Assembly (NCBI GenBank): GCA_029256105.1 | Contig: JAQSYO010000014.1 | Coordinates: forward strand, 1-64,000 | DNA length: 64,000 nucleotides | Reading direction: 5' to 3' | Source of the DNA: Herbinix sp. | GTDB lineage: Bacteria; Bacillota; Clostridia; Lachnospirales; Lachnospiraceae | Shown here: positions 53,312-62,204 of the stretch, one piece after another | How positions within the stretch are numbered: position 1 is the first letter of the stretch | Layout: each line of letters opens with the position of its first letter | The notes under the pieces: generated by a model | What the model saw: only the letters and a program-made list of their open reading frames with translations | What the model was told of the DNA's origin: nothing | Databases searched by the model: none | Made by a program: the position numbers and the translations under genes

Positions 53312-55162
53312 TCACACCAATTCAATCTTATATTTCTCCAACCAATAATTAACCTGCAACAGATAAGCAATCAACTGTGGCCCCGCCATCAGCTGTCCAT
53401 ACCAGGGTTTTCCGTAATCGGAGGGGGAGGAGAGGAAGAGTTTTACCTTCTTTTCGTCAATTAAAGGTCGAATCGGGGCGTTCGAGTCGGATAGAATATC
53501 CAAAAGTCGGTTACCCAGCAATTTCTCATAATCCGGGTGATAAGTCTTTGGATAAGGACTTTTCCTACGATATAAGATTTCATCCGGAATCAGACCTTTG
53601 CCTGCATCTCGGAGTAATCCCTTTACTACACCATTCGGACATTTCATATCCCAAGGAACATTCCAGATGTATTCTACAATCCGATGATCTGCAAAAGGTA
53701 CGCGTGCCTCCAAACCAGAATACATACTACAGCGGTCCATACGATCCAATAAGGTGACCATAAACCATTTGATATTAAGATATGCGATCTCCCTGCGGCG
53801 TGCTTCCGTCTTTCCTTCACCTGCTAGGCGCGGAGTCTCGGCGATAGATTTCTCATAAGCCGACTGAACATAACCATCGAAATCGACGGAGGAAAGCAGA
53901 TCATCCGATAATAAGAGCTTTCTAGTATCCATATTCTTGGACCAAGGAAAGGTATCGAGTGCCATGATTTCCGGATTATGAAACCAGGGGTAACCACCGA
54001 ATATTTCATCCGCACACTCACCGGTAAGAGCAACCTTCGTTTTGGCAGATACCTTTTTACAAAAGTATAACAAGGAGGATTCCACATCTGCCATATTTGG
54101 AAGATCTCTTGCATCCACTGCATTATATAGATTATCAGCCAAATCAAGATTATCACAATCCAGATAAGTGTGTTTGCTACCAACATGCTTCACCATAATA
54201 TCGGCATATGGACGGTCCTGAGAAGGTTGAAAGGAATTGGATTTAAAATGTTTTGCATTATCAACAAAATCAAAGGAATAAGTTTCAATTTGTTTTCCGA
54301 GTTTCCCGAGTTCCTTTGCACAAATGGCAGTAACAAGACTACTATCTAGACCACCGGAAAGAAAGGTACAGATCGGGATATCGGAAATCATTTGACGTTT
54401 GACTGCATCATATAATAGGAAGGAAGTCTTTTCGACCGTAGTTTCATAGGTATCCTCGTGAGGCGCACTAACTAAGCTCCAATAGGGTATTTCCTTGAGA
54501 CCGTTCCCATTAAAGAGAACAATATTACCTGCAAGAACTTCATAAATATCTTTGAAAACACCAAGACCATAGGATTTTGCCGGACCAAGGCCGAATATCT
54601 CACTAAGACCACGGGAATCGATCTGGGGTTTTACATCCGGGTATTCGAAGATGCCTTTTATTTCCGAGGCAAAGATTATAGTATTATCCTTTACGGTATA
54701 AAATAAAGGCTTGACGCCTAATCTGTCCCGAACCAGACATAAGGATTTGTTGTTATCATCCCAGATAGCAAAGGAAAAGATACCGTTCATTTCCTTGATA
54801 AACTCTATTCCAAAAGCCATATAACCGATTAGGATTACCTCAGTATCGCTGTGAGATTTAAACAAATAGCCCATTCGAATCAAATTATCCCTTAACTCTG
54901 ATGTATTATAAAGCTCTCCATTATAAACGATAGTGTAAGAAGTGCCTAATTTCTCCCGGGTCATAGGTTGGTGGCCACGACTTAAATCGATAATTGAGAG
55001 TCTGGTATGTGCCAGGCCGATTTGCGGAACTAAAAATTCATCTTCTTCATCCGGTCCCCGATGCCTTAGCGCCTTTTTCATTCCACCCAATACCTTATGC
55101 CATCTGTCAGCATCTCTTGTATAATCAGCCTTTATATTACAAAATCCGGCTATTCCGCACAT
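53312..55162 (-). CDS. asnB: Glutamine-hydrolysing asparagine synthetase
   Basis: The 616-residue protein has an N-terminal class II glutaminase domain beginning MCGIAGF, so Cys2 becomes the nucleophile after Met removal. The synthetase domain has the ATP-pyrophosphatase loop LSGGLDSS (about residue 253 on) and ECADEIFGGYPW. I choose ATG 55162 because AAGGAGG lies 5-6 bases upstream and the Cys2 requirement is met. The 8-codon longer frame would abolish the N-terminal Cys. It makes asparagine from aspartate, glutamine and ATP. Monocistronic. Confidence 0.95.
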   Translation of the reverse strand: MCGIAGFCNIKADYTRDADRWHKVLGGMKKALRHRGPDEEDEFLVPQIGLAHTRLSIIDLSRGHQPMTREKLGTSYTIVYNGELYNTSELRDNLIRMGYLFKSHSDTEVILIGYMAFGIEFIKEMNGIFSFAIWDDNNKSLCLVRDRLGVKPLFYTVKDNTIIFASEIKGIFEYPDVKPQIDSRGLSEIFGLGPAKSYGLGVFKDIYEVLAGNIVLFNGNGLKEIPYWSLVSAPHEDTYETTVEKTSFLLYDAVKRQMISDIPICTFLSGGLDSSLVTAICAKELGKLGKQIETYSFDFVDNAKHFKSNSFQPSQDRPYADIMVKHVGSKHTYLDCDNLDLADNLYNAVDARDLPNMADVESSLLYFCKKVSAKTKVALTGECADEIFGGYPWFHNPEIMALDTFPWSKNMDTRKLLLSDDLLSSVDFDGYVQSAYEKSIAETPRLAGEGKTEARRREIAYLNIKWFMVTLLDRMDRCSMYSGLEARVPFADHRIVEYIWNVPWDMKCPNGVVKGLLRDAGKGLIPDEILYRRKSPYPKTYHPDYEKLLGNRLLDILSDSNAPIRPLIDEKKVKLFLSSPSDYGKPWYGQLMAGPQLIAYLLQVNYWLEKYKIELV

Positions 55163-55306
55163 AATGCCTCCTTCTACGTTTAGCACGTATGATATGTTGC
55201 TTGAAATATCCCTTCGTATATAAACTAATTGTTAATGTGATTCCTCTAAATTTGCTGCAAGAATCTATTTATATGAATTCCTTTCTTATAAAATTATATT
55301 AATAAA

Positions 55307-55422
55307 GGTAGCTTTCAATCCCAAGATTATCACAAAATCAATTATCCTACCTACAGTATGAGGGGAGAAGCTAAAGTAAGGATTATAGATTTTGTGAAAA
55401 TGTTAGGGAATTGAAAGCTCCC
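55307..55422. repeat. 116-bp imperfect palindrome between asnB and dpaB
   Basis: GGTAGCTTTCAAT-CCC pairs with GGGAATTGAAAGCTCCC. Inside it, TCACAAAATC.AT.ATCCT pairs with AGGAT.AT.GATTTTGTGA; the central loop is about 30 bases. It lies beyond the 3' end of dpaB and in the upstream region of asnB. It may act as terminator, but the T-tract is weak. Confidence 0.7.
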
Positions 55423-55470
55423 TTGCTTTCGAATTTAGTGATAAAGTTTCTGAATCTACCTATATAATAT

Positions 55471-56058
55471 CTATTTTGGTGCAAGAACGATCGGTTGGAT
55501 TTGTCTTCCCTCTAAAGCTTCTTCTAACGTTGGTAAGATTAAATCAAAATGGGCAACCATGGAATTTGGTTTGCCCTTATAATTATCCTGGCCGAAGGGA
55601 ACAAAATACACATTCTTAGCATTGATCAACATTCCAATGTTTTTTAGATTATTACTAAGGGCATCATTGGTTGATATCGCGATAACAACCGGTTTCTGAT
55701 TCCGAAGCTGGCCTTTTGCAGCCATTAGAACTGGAGAATCGATAATTGCATTCGCCATCTTAGCAAGGGTATTGCCAGTACAGGGAGTGATAATTACGAT
55801 GTCTAGCAGGTTGTTTGGCCCTAATTTTTCAGCCTCTACAATTGTTGTAATAGGAGCTTTTCCGGTGATGGCTTTCGCCTTTTGAAGAAAGTCCTCTGCT
55901 TTACCAAATCTGGAGTCTGTTACTTGTGCTCGGTCAGAAAAGATTGTATATACGTTGGCATTTTCCTGTACCAACCGTTCTATCTGTAAGAAAACGGCAT
56001 CGAAGGTACAATAGGAACCAGTGAGGGCTACACCCACATTTTTTCCGCTAAGGGTCAT
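55471..56058 (-). CDS. dpaB: Dipicolinate synthase subunit B
   Basis: The 195-residue flavoprotein-fold subunit has GVALTGSYCTF, ITPCTGNTLAKMANAI and PVVIAISTNDALS. With DpaA it oxidises/dehydrates the dihydroxytetrahydrodipicolinate intermediate to dipicolinate in the mother cell, for export into the spore core. Its ATG directly abuts the TAA of dpaA, so translation is coupled. Also called SpoVFB. Confidence 0.95.
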   Translation of the reverse strand: MTLSGKNVGVALTGSYCTFDAVFLQIERLVQENANVYTIFSDRAQVTDSRFGKAEDFLQKAKAITGKAPITTIVEAEKLGPNNLLDIVIITPCTGNTLAKMANAIIDSPVLMAAKGQLRNQKPVVIAISTNDALSNNLKNIGMLINAKNVYFVPFGQDNYKGKPNSMVAHFDLILPTLEEALEGRQIQPIVLAPK

Positions 56059-56934
56059 TTAATCACTTCTTTCTTTAATTAACGCGTTGATTTCGGATAC
56101 CAATATGTCAGCAGAAGTGCGTGGTGCTACTTTACCGGGGAGACCAAGACATAATTTGGCGTTTATTTTGTGTTTTTTTGCATATGCAAAATCCACTCCG
56201 CCCGGTGCGGAAGCAATATCGATTATGGTAACGTTCTTATCAACAAGCTCTAGACAATCCTGATCAAGAATCAGGAAAGGAATTGTATTAAATATAAATT
56301 GGTAAGAAGGTAGAATACATTTGATGTTTGGTAAATGAATGGTTTGGTGACCGGCAGCTTCTGCCTCGGCTAGTGCTACCAAAGACCTTGCTGCAACAGT
56401 GACAACACAGTCCATGGCTTTTAATTTCCTAGCCAATACCTTTGCGCAACGTCCGTAACCTAAAACTAAACAATTACTGCCGTGAAGATTTCGGTCACTT
56501 CCGGCGATTGCCTCCATTATAGTGCCCTCTGCAGTAGCAATGGCGTTAAGAACTGTAATTTTTTCATCCTCCATAAGATCATAGCAACGAATATTCCTAG
56601 AGGCACATAGCTCAGTAATCGGGGCAGGTATCGCACCACCAAAAAGGGTATGATCTTGCGTTAATAGATAAGCGACATGTGCTATCGTAAGGTCGGAGGA
56701 GGTATTGTTTGAAGTTATGGATATCAAATCCCTTGACATTGGGATTGGACCAATGAGTACTTTACATTTGTCGAATAATTCATTCAGTGTAGTTTGCGGA
56801 CTGCAATTTTCATGATTGACAGGCTCGGCAATGCTGTAGGTAGCTACACGGTACCCCTTCGCTAGGAAAGAGGCTGCCATATATACTTGGCGGAGATCGC
56901 CGCCAAAGATACCGATATCAAAATGAGAGAACAT
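56059..56934 (-). CDS. dpaA: Dipicolinate synthase subunit A
   Basis: The 291-residue protein has an N-terminal domain FDIGIFGGDLRQVYMA and a Rossmann NADP-binding domain with LVLGYGRCAKVLA (about residue 155 on). It is an SpoVFA homologue. AAAGGAG lies 7 bases before ATG 56934; the longer frame to 56958 has no site. A SigmaK-like promoter lies just upstream. Sporulation gene needed for heat-resistant spores. Confidence 0.95.
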   Translation of the reverse strand: MFSHFDIGIFGGDLRQVYMAASFLAKGYRVATYSIAEPVNHENCSPQTTLNELFDKCKVLIGPIPMSRDLISITSNNTSSDLTIAHVAYLLTQDHTLFGGAIPAPITELCASRNIRCYDLMEDEKITVLNAIATAEGTIMEAIAGSDRNLHGSNCLVLGYGRCAKVLARKLKAMDCVVTVAARSLVALAEAEAAGHQTIHLPNIKCILPSYQFIFNTIPFLILDQDCLELVDKNVTIIDIASAPGGVDFAYAKKHKINAKLCLGLPGKVAPRTSADILVSEINALIKERSD

Positions 56935-56956
56935 ATTCTTCACTCCTTTATGCCAC

Positions 56957-56983
56957 ATTATATGATATTTTATGTAATTTGTG
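56957..56983 (-). promoter_or_regulatory. SigmaK-like promoter of dpaAB
   Basis: On the minus strand, CAC (56983-56981), 16 bases, CATATAAT (56964-56957), matching the mother-cell SigmaK pattern AC-N16/17-CATANNNT. The predicted leader is about 20 bases. SigmaE shares the -10 pattern, so the assignment is probable, not certain. Confidence 0.55.
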
Positions 56984-57148
56984 ACCGAGGGACAAAGAAG
57001 GAAGGAAAAAGCCTCCCCTGTCAGGTATTTGGAATATTTCAGGATTGATTAATACTTGAAATGAGCAGGAATTTGATTGAAAATGAAGAATTGAGGAAAA
57101 ATTTCAACATAAATTTTATATTTTGTCCATACTTAATAAGTTACTATC

Positions 57149-57177
57149 TTGACTAATCTAAAGTTTTGTATTATTAT
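57149..57177 (+). promoter_or_regulatory. Promoter of the peptide-transporter operon
   Basis: TTGACT (57149-57154), 17 bases, TATTAT (57172-57177), about 80 bases before the oppA ATG. Confidence 0.65.
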
Positions 57178-57189
57178 GATAATTATCAT
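57176..57189. promoter_or_regulatory. 14-bp palindrome at the predicted oppA transcription start
   Basis: ATGATAATTATCAT overlaps the end of the -10 box and the expected start point, a repressor-type position. It resembles the AT-rich dyads of Fur/PerR-type regulators, but this is only a likeness. Confidence 0.4.
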
Positions 57190-57198
57190 ATATATACT

Positions 57199-57229
57199 AA
57201 GGAAGTGTATAACAATATACTTCCTTTTT
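57199..57229 (+). terminator. Terminator-like hairpin in the oppA leader
   Basis: AAGGAAGTGTAT pairs with ATATACTTCCTT (one wobble), loop AACA, followed by TTTTT. The gene upstream is divergent, so this hairpin can only act on the oppA transcript: attenuation or mRNA protection. Confidence 0.65.
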
Positions 57230-57257
57230 ATGTATCCTAAAGGAGGAGAAATAATTT

Positions 57258-58925
57258 ATGAAGTTTAAAAAATTACTTGCCGTAACGCTAGTTTTAGCAA
57301 TGACAGTATCTATGTTTACTGGTTGCGGTACAAAGAAAGACACAGAAAATGGAACTGGAACAGATACTCAGGCAGCTGACGACAGAAGTGCATATCCTGG
57401 TACAGCAGAGGCTAATTCAATTACGGTAAACATCGCTTCAGAACCACCGGAAATGTGTTCTATAACAACAACTGATACTACATCATTTTCCGTATTACGC
57501 CACGTAGTGGAAAACCTTGTTACTTTGGATGCAAATGACAAAGTACAACCAGGTGTTGCAAAAGATTGGACTGTAAGTGATGATGGTTTAGTTTATACCT
57601 TTAACCTACGTGACAATATGAAGTGGTCAAATGGAGAACCTGTTACAGCAAAGGATTTCGTTTTTGCTTGGACTTCACTTCTTACACCTGAGTTTGCTGC
57701 AGATTATGCATACTTTGGTTATATCTTTAAGAATGGTCTTGCATATAACAATGGTGAAGTTGGTGCAGATCAACTTGGCTTTAAAGCAGAATCTGATTAT
57801 AAGCTTGTAGTTACCCTTGAGAACCCTACCTCTTATTTCCTTGATACCTTAGCATTTGGTGTATTTGCACCGGTTAATGAGAAGGCTTACAATGAATTTG
57901 GTACTGCTTATGGTACTGATGCTGATAAGATGGCATACAATGGCGCATTCAAGATGACTTCTTGGGAACATGAGAACAAAATCGTTCTTGAGAAAAATGC
58001 TGATTATTATGACGCAGCAAATATTAACCTTGATAAAATTAACATGGTAATGATTAACGATACAAACGCAGCATTGAACTCTTTCAAAGCTGGTGAAGTT
58101 GATGTTATTGGTGTAAACGGTGAACAAGCTGAATTAATGAAGAGCGAAAAATTCCCTGTATATACCTATGATGATGGTGCAACTTTCTACTTAGAATTCA
58201 ATACAACAGATCCTATGCTTCAAAACAATAATCTTCGTTTAGCACTTACCTATGCAATTGATAAGCAAGCATTCGTTGATAGCATCGTAAAGAACAGCTC
58301 AAAAGCTGCAGTATCCTTTACTGCTCCTGCAATCAATGGTCAAACAAAGAAATTTAATGAAGAAGTTGGTGCATTAATTCCTACCGTTGACCTTGCTAAG
58401 GCTAAAGAATACTATGATAAAGCAAAAGCAGAACTTGGTGTAGATACAATTTCTATTACTATGATTTGTGATGATAGTGATACAGCAGTTAAAAATGCAG
58501 CATTTGTTCAAGAACAATTAAAGACAGCTCTTGGTGTTGATATCCAAGTAGAGTCCATGCCTTTCAAGAGCAGACTTGAGAGAATGTCCAATAAAGACTT
58601 CTCCTTAGTATTTGCTGGTTGGGGTCCTGATTACAATGATCCGATGACTTTCCTTGATATGTTTGAAACTGGCAACGGTAACAACCATACAAGCTATTCC
58701 AGCCCTGCTTATGATGAATTATTAGGCAAGGTTCGTAAAGAATTAGATCCTAAAGCACGTTTTGGTTACTTAATGGATCTTGAAAAAATGTTAATGACTG
58801 ATATGCCGATCGGTCCTATCTACTGGAGATCCAGAGATTACATCCTAAGTGGTAAAATTGCTTCAGGTGTAATCAGAACTGCATTCCAGGATATGAACTA
58901 TAAATACGTAAAATTAGCGAAATAA
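57258..58925 (+). CDS. oppA: Oligopeptide ABC transporter substrate-binding lipoprotein
   Basis: The 555-residue family 5 extracellular solute-binding protein has lipobox FTGC (about C23). Typical segments are YTFNLRDNMKWSNGEPVTAKDFVFAW, NLRLALTYAIDKQAF and a late FAGWGPDYNDPMTFLD, the OppA/DppA type. AGGAGG precedes ATG. It is followed by a hairpin and then oppBCDF. Peptide specificity is not known; DppA is an alternative name. Confidence 0.94.
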   Translation: MKFKKLLAVTLVLAMTVSMFTGCGTKKDTENGTGTDTQAADDRSAYPGTAEANSITVNIASEPPEMCSITTTDTTSFSVLRHVVENLVTLDANDKVQPGVAKDWTVSDDGLVYTFNLRDNMKWSNGEPVTAKDFVFAWTSLLTPEFAADYAYFGYIFKNGLAYNNGEVGADQLGFKAESDYKLVVTLENPTSYFLDTLAFGVFAPVNEKAYNEFGTAYGTDADKMAYNGAFKMTSWEHENKIVLEKNADYYDAANINLDKINMVMINDTNAALNSFKAGEVDVIGVNGEQAELMKSEKFPVYTYDDGATFYLEFNTTDPMLQNNNLRLALTYAIDKQAFVDSIVKNSSKAAVSFTAPAINGQTKKFNEEVGALIPTVDLAKAKEYYDKAKAELGVDTISITMICDDSDTAVKNAAFVQEQLKTALGVDIQVESMPFKSRLERMSNKDFSLVFAGWGPDYNDPMTFLDMFETGNGNNHTSYSSPAYDELLGKVRKELDPKARFGYLMDLEKMLMTDMPIGPIYWRSRDYILSGKIASGVIRTAFQDMNYKYVKLAK

Positions 58926-58969
58926 TAAATCACTCTTAGTGATTAAATATTTTACGGTATTATATGAGG

Positions 58970-59006
58970 TGGTGCGGGCTATATTCTAACCCGCACTTCC
59001 CTTTTG
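58970..59006 (+). terminator. Hairpin after oppA, likely partial terminator
   Basis: GTGCGGG pairs with CCCGCAC over an 11-base loop and is followed by TTCCCTTTTG. It would keep oppA mRNA above that of the membrane genes. Confidence 0.65.
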
Positions 59007-59056
59007 TAAAAATCTATTCCCCAATAATTCCCTAACGAAAAAAAACGAAAAAAAGC

Positions 59057-59085
59057 ACGACATTTGTGTTATTATATAGTATAAT
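59057..59085 (+). promoter_or_regulatory. Candidate internal promoter for oppBCDF
   Basis: ACGACA (59057-59062), 17 bases, consensus TATAAT (59080-59085). Confidence 0.5.
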
Positions 59086-59307
59086 AGAACGGTACTTTGT
59101 GAATGGACGTAAAATCGGTCTATGATAGAATTGCCATCCTATATTACTTTTTGATGAATACTACTGTTAAATACTTTATTGATTTAAACTATTACATCAA
59201 TAAGTAGGTGAAAGAAAAGCAATATAGGATCACAATTCTCACGGATTCTAGAGGTTTTACTTGTTCCTCATAATAAAAAATTTTATGAAAAGAAAGGAGG
59301 ACTGCAT

Positions 59308-60252
59308 GTGATTAAATATATTATAAAGCGATTATTTTATGCCTTTTTAACGGTTATAGTTTTGGTTGTATTAACATTTTTTATGATGCGTATGTTACCA
59401 GGCGATCCTTTCATTGGTGCAAAGGCTATACCTGAGACGACAATGAAGGCATTAAATGCAAAATATGGATTAGACAAGCCAATGTTAACACAGCTTTTTA
59501 TGTACATGGGTAATGTTTTTAGGGGCGACTTAGGACTTTCTATCCACTATAATCGTCCGGTTACTGATATTATTGCACAAGCATTTCCTTATTCATTCGA
59601 TTTAGGAATGAGATCATTACTTTTTGCTACTATCGCGGGTGTTTTACTCGGTATTGTAGCCGCAGTGAAAAGAGGTACAAAATGGGATACGATAACGATG
59701 TTATTTGCTATCATCGGTGTATCAGTTCCTGGATTTATCGTAGGTGCCTTACTTCAATATTTCTTGGGATTAAAGTTGTTCCAATGGACGGGAATTAGAT
59801 TTTTTCCGATTACCGGCTGGAGTTCCTTCGCAAGTAAGATTTTACCTGCATTTGCTTTAAGCTTTGCATCCCTTGCTACGATTTCAAGATTAATGAGAAC
59901 CAGTATGCTTGATGTCCTCGGCCAAGATTATATTAAAACTGCAAAATCAAAGGGGCTATCTCAGAAGAAGATTATCTGGAAGCATGCAGTACGTAATGCA
60001 ATCATGCCGGTTATCACCGTACTCGGTCCAATAGCAGCAGCAGTACTTACAGGAGCATTTGTAGTAGAAAACATATTTGCCATACCTGGTATGGGTAAAT
60101 TTTTCGTATTAAGTATACAGACACAGGATTATACGATGATTTCAGGAACCACATTGTTTTACGGAGTCTTTTTGGTTATCGCAAATCTAATTGTGGATCT
60201 TGCTTATGGTTTCATTGATCCCCGTGTAAAACTTACGGAAGTAAAGGAGTGA
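59308..60252 (+). CDS. oppB: Oligopeptide ABC transporter permease (OppB type)
   Basis: The 314-residue protein has six membrane helices and the N-terminal RLFYAFLTVIVLVVLTFFMMRMLPGDP pattern in its first 40 residues. A C-terminal EAA-type loop (KTAKSKGLSQKKIIWKHAVRNA) contacts the ATPase. The start is GTG at 59308, set by AAAGGAGG 7 bases upstream; an overlapping ATG is out of frame. Confidence 0.94.
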   Translation: MIKYIIKRLFYAFLTVIVLVVLTFFMMRMLPGDPFIGAKAIPETTMKALNAKYGLDKPMLTQLFMYMGNVFRGDLGLSIHYNRPVTDIIAQAFPYSFDLGMRSLLFATIAGVLLGIVAAVKRGTKWDTITMLFAIIGVSVPGFIVGALLQYFLGLKLFQWTGIRFFPITGWSSFASKILPAFALSFASLATISRLMRTSMLDVLGQDYIKTAKSKGLSQKKIIWKHAVRNAIMPVITVLGPIAAAVLTGAFVVENIFAIPGMGKFFVLSIQTQDYTMISGTTLFYGVFLVIANLIVDLAYGFIDPRVKLTEVKE

Positions 60253-60256
60253 TGGC

Positions 60257-61195
60257 ATGAGCAAAATAGAGAAGAATCGATTTGAATGGGTCGGAGCCAA
60301 TGCGGCTGAAAGCGAAACTATTTCCAGACCAAGCACTAGTTATTGGAAGGATGCGATGCATCGTCTTTCCAAGAACAAGGCGGCTATGACATGTCTATTT
60401 ATTATAATTATTATTACATTATGTGCTATCTTTATACCGATATTTTCACCATATACAATGAGTGAGCAACACTTAACACATACTTATGCTCCAATGGGTT
60501 TTAAAGATTCTACAGATGGACATCTGCATCTATTTGGAACGGACACCTTAGGACGTGACATTTTCACAAGAATATGGTATGGTGCGAGAATTTCCTTATT
60601 CATATCCTTTACAGCAGTTTTTGTTTGCTTTTTCATCGGTGTCATATATGGTGGAATTTCTGGATATTTAGGTGGAGCAGTTGATAATGTCATGATGAGA
60701 ATCATTGAGATTATAAATGGTATTCCATATTTAATTATCGTAGTACTTTTAATGATGGTAATCCCTCCGGGTGTCTATACAATGGTAATTGCTTATGCGG
60801 CTGTTGGATGGACCGGTATGGCACGACTTGTTCGTGGACAGATTATGAGCCTAAAGCAACAAGATTATGTCGTAGCTGCTAAGGTAATGGGCGCAAAACC
60901 ATCCAGAATAATTGCAAAGCATTTACTTCCGAATACACTCAGCGTTGTTATTGTTAATATTACGTTAGCAATTCCAAGTGCTATTTTTACAGAGGCCTTT
61001 CTAAGTTACATCGGCCTTGGTGTTCCGGTACCGTTGGCAAGCTGGGGAACATTAGCGAACGAAGGCAGTAGAGTGTTCCAGATGTATCCTTCTCAGTTGA
61101 TAATTCCTGCGATCTGCATTAGTTTGACCATGTTATCCTTTAATTTACTGGGTGATGGTTTACGTGATGCTTTGGATCCTAAGTTAAGGAGATAA
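60257..61195 (+). CDS. oppC: Oligopeptide ABC transporter permease (OppC type)
   Basis: The 312-residue permease has an N-terminal cytoplasmic extension (about 1-45), six helices and the EAA loop (VAAKVMGAKPSRIIAKHLLPN). HLFGTDTLGRDIFTRIWYGAR is typical of OppC/DppC. It starts 4 bases after oppB and pairs with it in the membrane. Confidence 0.95.
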   Translation: MSKIEKNRFEWVGANAAESETISRPSTSYWKDAMHRLSKNKAAMTCLFIIIIITLCAIFIPIFSPYTMSEQHLTHTYAPMGFKDSTDGHLHLFGTDTLGRDIFTRIWYGARISLFISFTAVFVCFFIGVIYGGISGYLGGAVDNVMMRIIEIINGIPYLIIVVLLMMVIPPGVYTMVIAYAAVGWTGMARLVRGQIMSLKQQDYVVAAKVMGAKPSRIIAKHLLPNTLSVVIVNITLAIPSAIFTEAFLSYIGLGVPVPLASWGTLANEGSRVFQMYPSQLIIPAICISLTMLSFNLLGDGLRDALDPKLRR

Positions 61196-61199
61196 TGTG

Positions 61200-62204
61200 A
61201 TGAATAAAGTATTGCAAGTTAATGATTTACATGTATCCTTCGATACTTATGCCGGTGAAGTAAAGGCAGTTCGCGGTGTCACCTTCGAATTAGTGGAAGG
61301 CGAAGTTCTCGCTATCGTTGGAGAGAGTGGTTGCGGAAAGAGCGTAACAGCACAAACGATTATGAAGTTGAATCCTATGCCGCCAGCAAGAATTGTAAAA
61401 GGCGAGATTAAGTTATTGAATAAAGATATTGTACATGCAACTGAAAAAGAGATGATGACGATCCGTGGTAAAGATGTAAGTATGATTTTCCAGGATCCGA
61501 TGACTTGTTTGAACCCGACCATGCAGGTTGGAAAGCAGTTAACCGAAGCAATCCGTCATCATCAAAAGATGACTCAGGAAGAAGCTCATAAGGAAGCACT
61601 TCGCTTATTGGATATCGTTAAAATCCCGAATTCCGAACAGCGTTCCAAGCAATATCCTCATGAATTTTCCGGCGGTATGAGACAAAGAGTTATGATTGCG
61701 ATGGCTCTATCTTCTGCACCTAAGCTTTTGATTGCTGATGAGCCGACCACTGCACTTGACGTAACAATTCAAGCACAGATTATGGATCTGCTTCAAGAGA
61801 TTAAAGATAAAACAAATACTGCAATCATACTTATTACTCATGATCTTGGTGTAGTTGCAAGTATGGCTGACCGTGTAGCGGTTATGTATGCAGGAAAGAT
61901 TGTTGAAACCGGAACTGCGGAGGATATCTTCTATCGTCCTTCTCATCCGTATACAAGAGCATTATTAAAGAGCCTTCCTACAACAGATATGGATCGTAGT
62001 GTGAGATTGGTATCAATCGCAGGTACACCTCCGGATTTGTTAAACCCGCCTGTAGGCTGTGGTTTTGCAAGTAGATGTGATAATTGCATGAAAATCTGTC
62101 AGACTGAGCTTCCGCCTCATTTTGATGTTGATAAAAACCACAAATCCGCTTGTTGGTTACTTCATGAGGATTGTCCGACACAGCAAGGTGGAGGTGCAAA
62201 ATAA
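61200..62204 (+). CDS. oppD: Oligopeptide ABC transporter ATPase (OppD type)
   Basis: The 334-residue protein has Walker A GESGCGKS (about 41-48), signature SGGMRQR, Walker B LLIADEPTTALD and a C-terminal oligopeptide-ATPase extension with four cysteines (GCGFASRCDNCMKIC) that in this family can bind an iron-sulfur cluster. ATG 61200 is 8 bases after AAGGAG; GTG 61197 is also possible. It overlaps oppF by one base. Confidence 0.95.
   Translation: MNKVLQVNDLHVSFDTYAGEVKAVRGVTFELVEGEVLAIVGESGCGKSVTAQTIMKLNPMPPARIVKGEIKLLNKDIVHATEKEMMTIRGKDVSMIFQDPMTCLNPTMQVGKQLTEAIRHHQKMTQEEAHKEALRLLDIVKIPNSEQRSKQYPHEFSGGMRQRVMIAMALSSAPKLLIADEPTTALDVTIQAQIMDLLQEIKDKTNTAIILITHDLGVVASMADRVAVMYAGKIVETGTAEDIFYRPSHPYTRALLKSLPTTDMDRSVRLVSIAGTPPDLLNPPVGCGFASRCDNCMKICQTELPPHFDVDKNHKSACWLLHEDCPTQQGGGAK

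Larger units (their letters stand above)
58926..59307. other. Gap between oppA and oppB with hairpins and a second promoter
   Basis: A small stem AATCACT/AGTGATT follows the oppA stop, then the hairpin at 58970-59006 and a promoter at 59057-59085. The remaining 220 bases form a long leader to oppB in which I recognise no further element. Confidence 0.5.
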
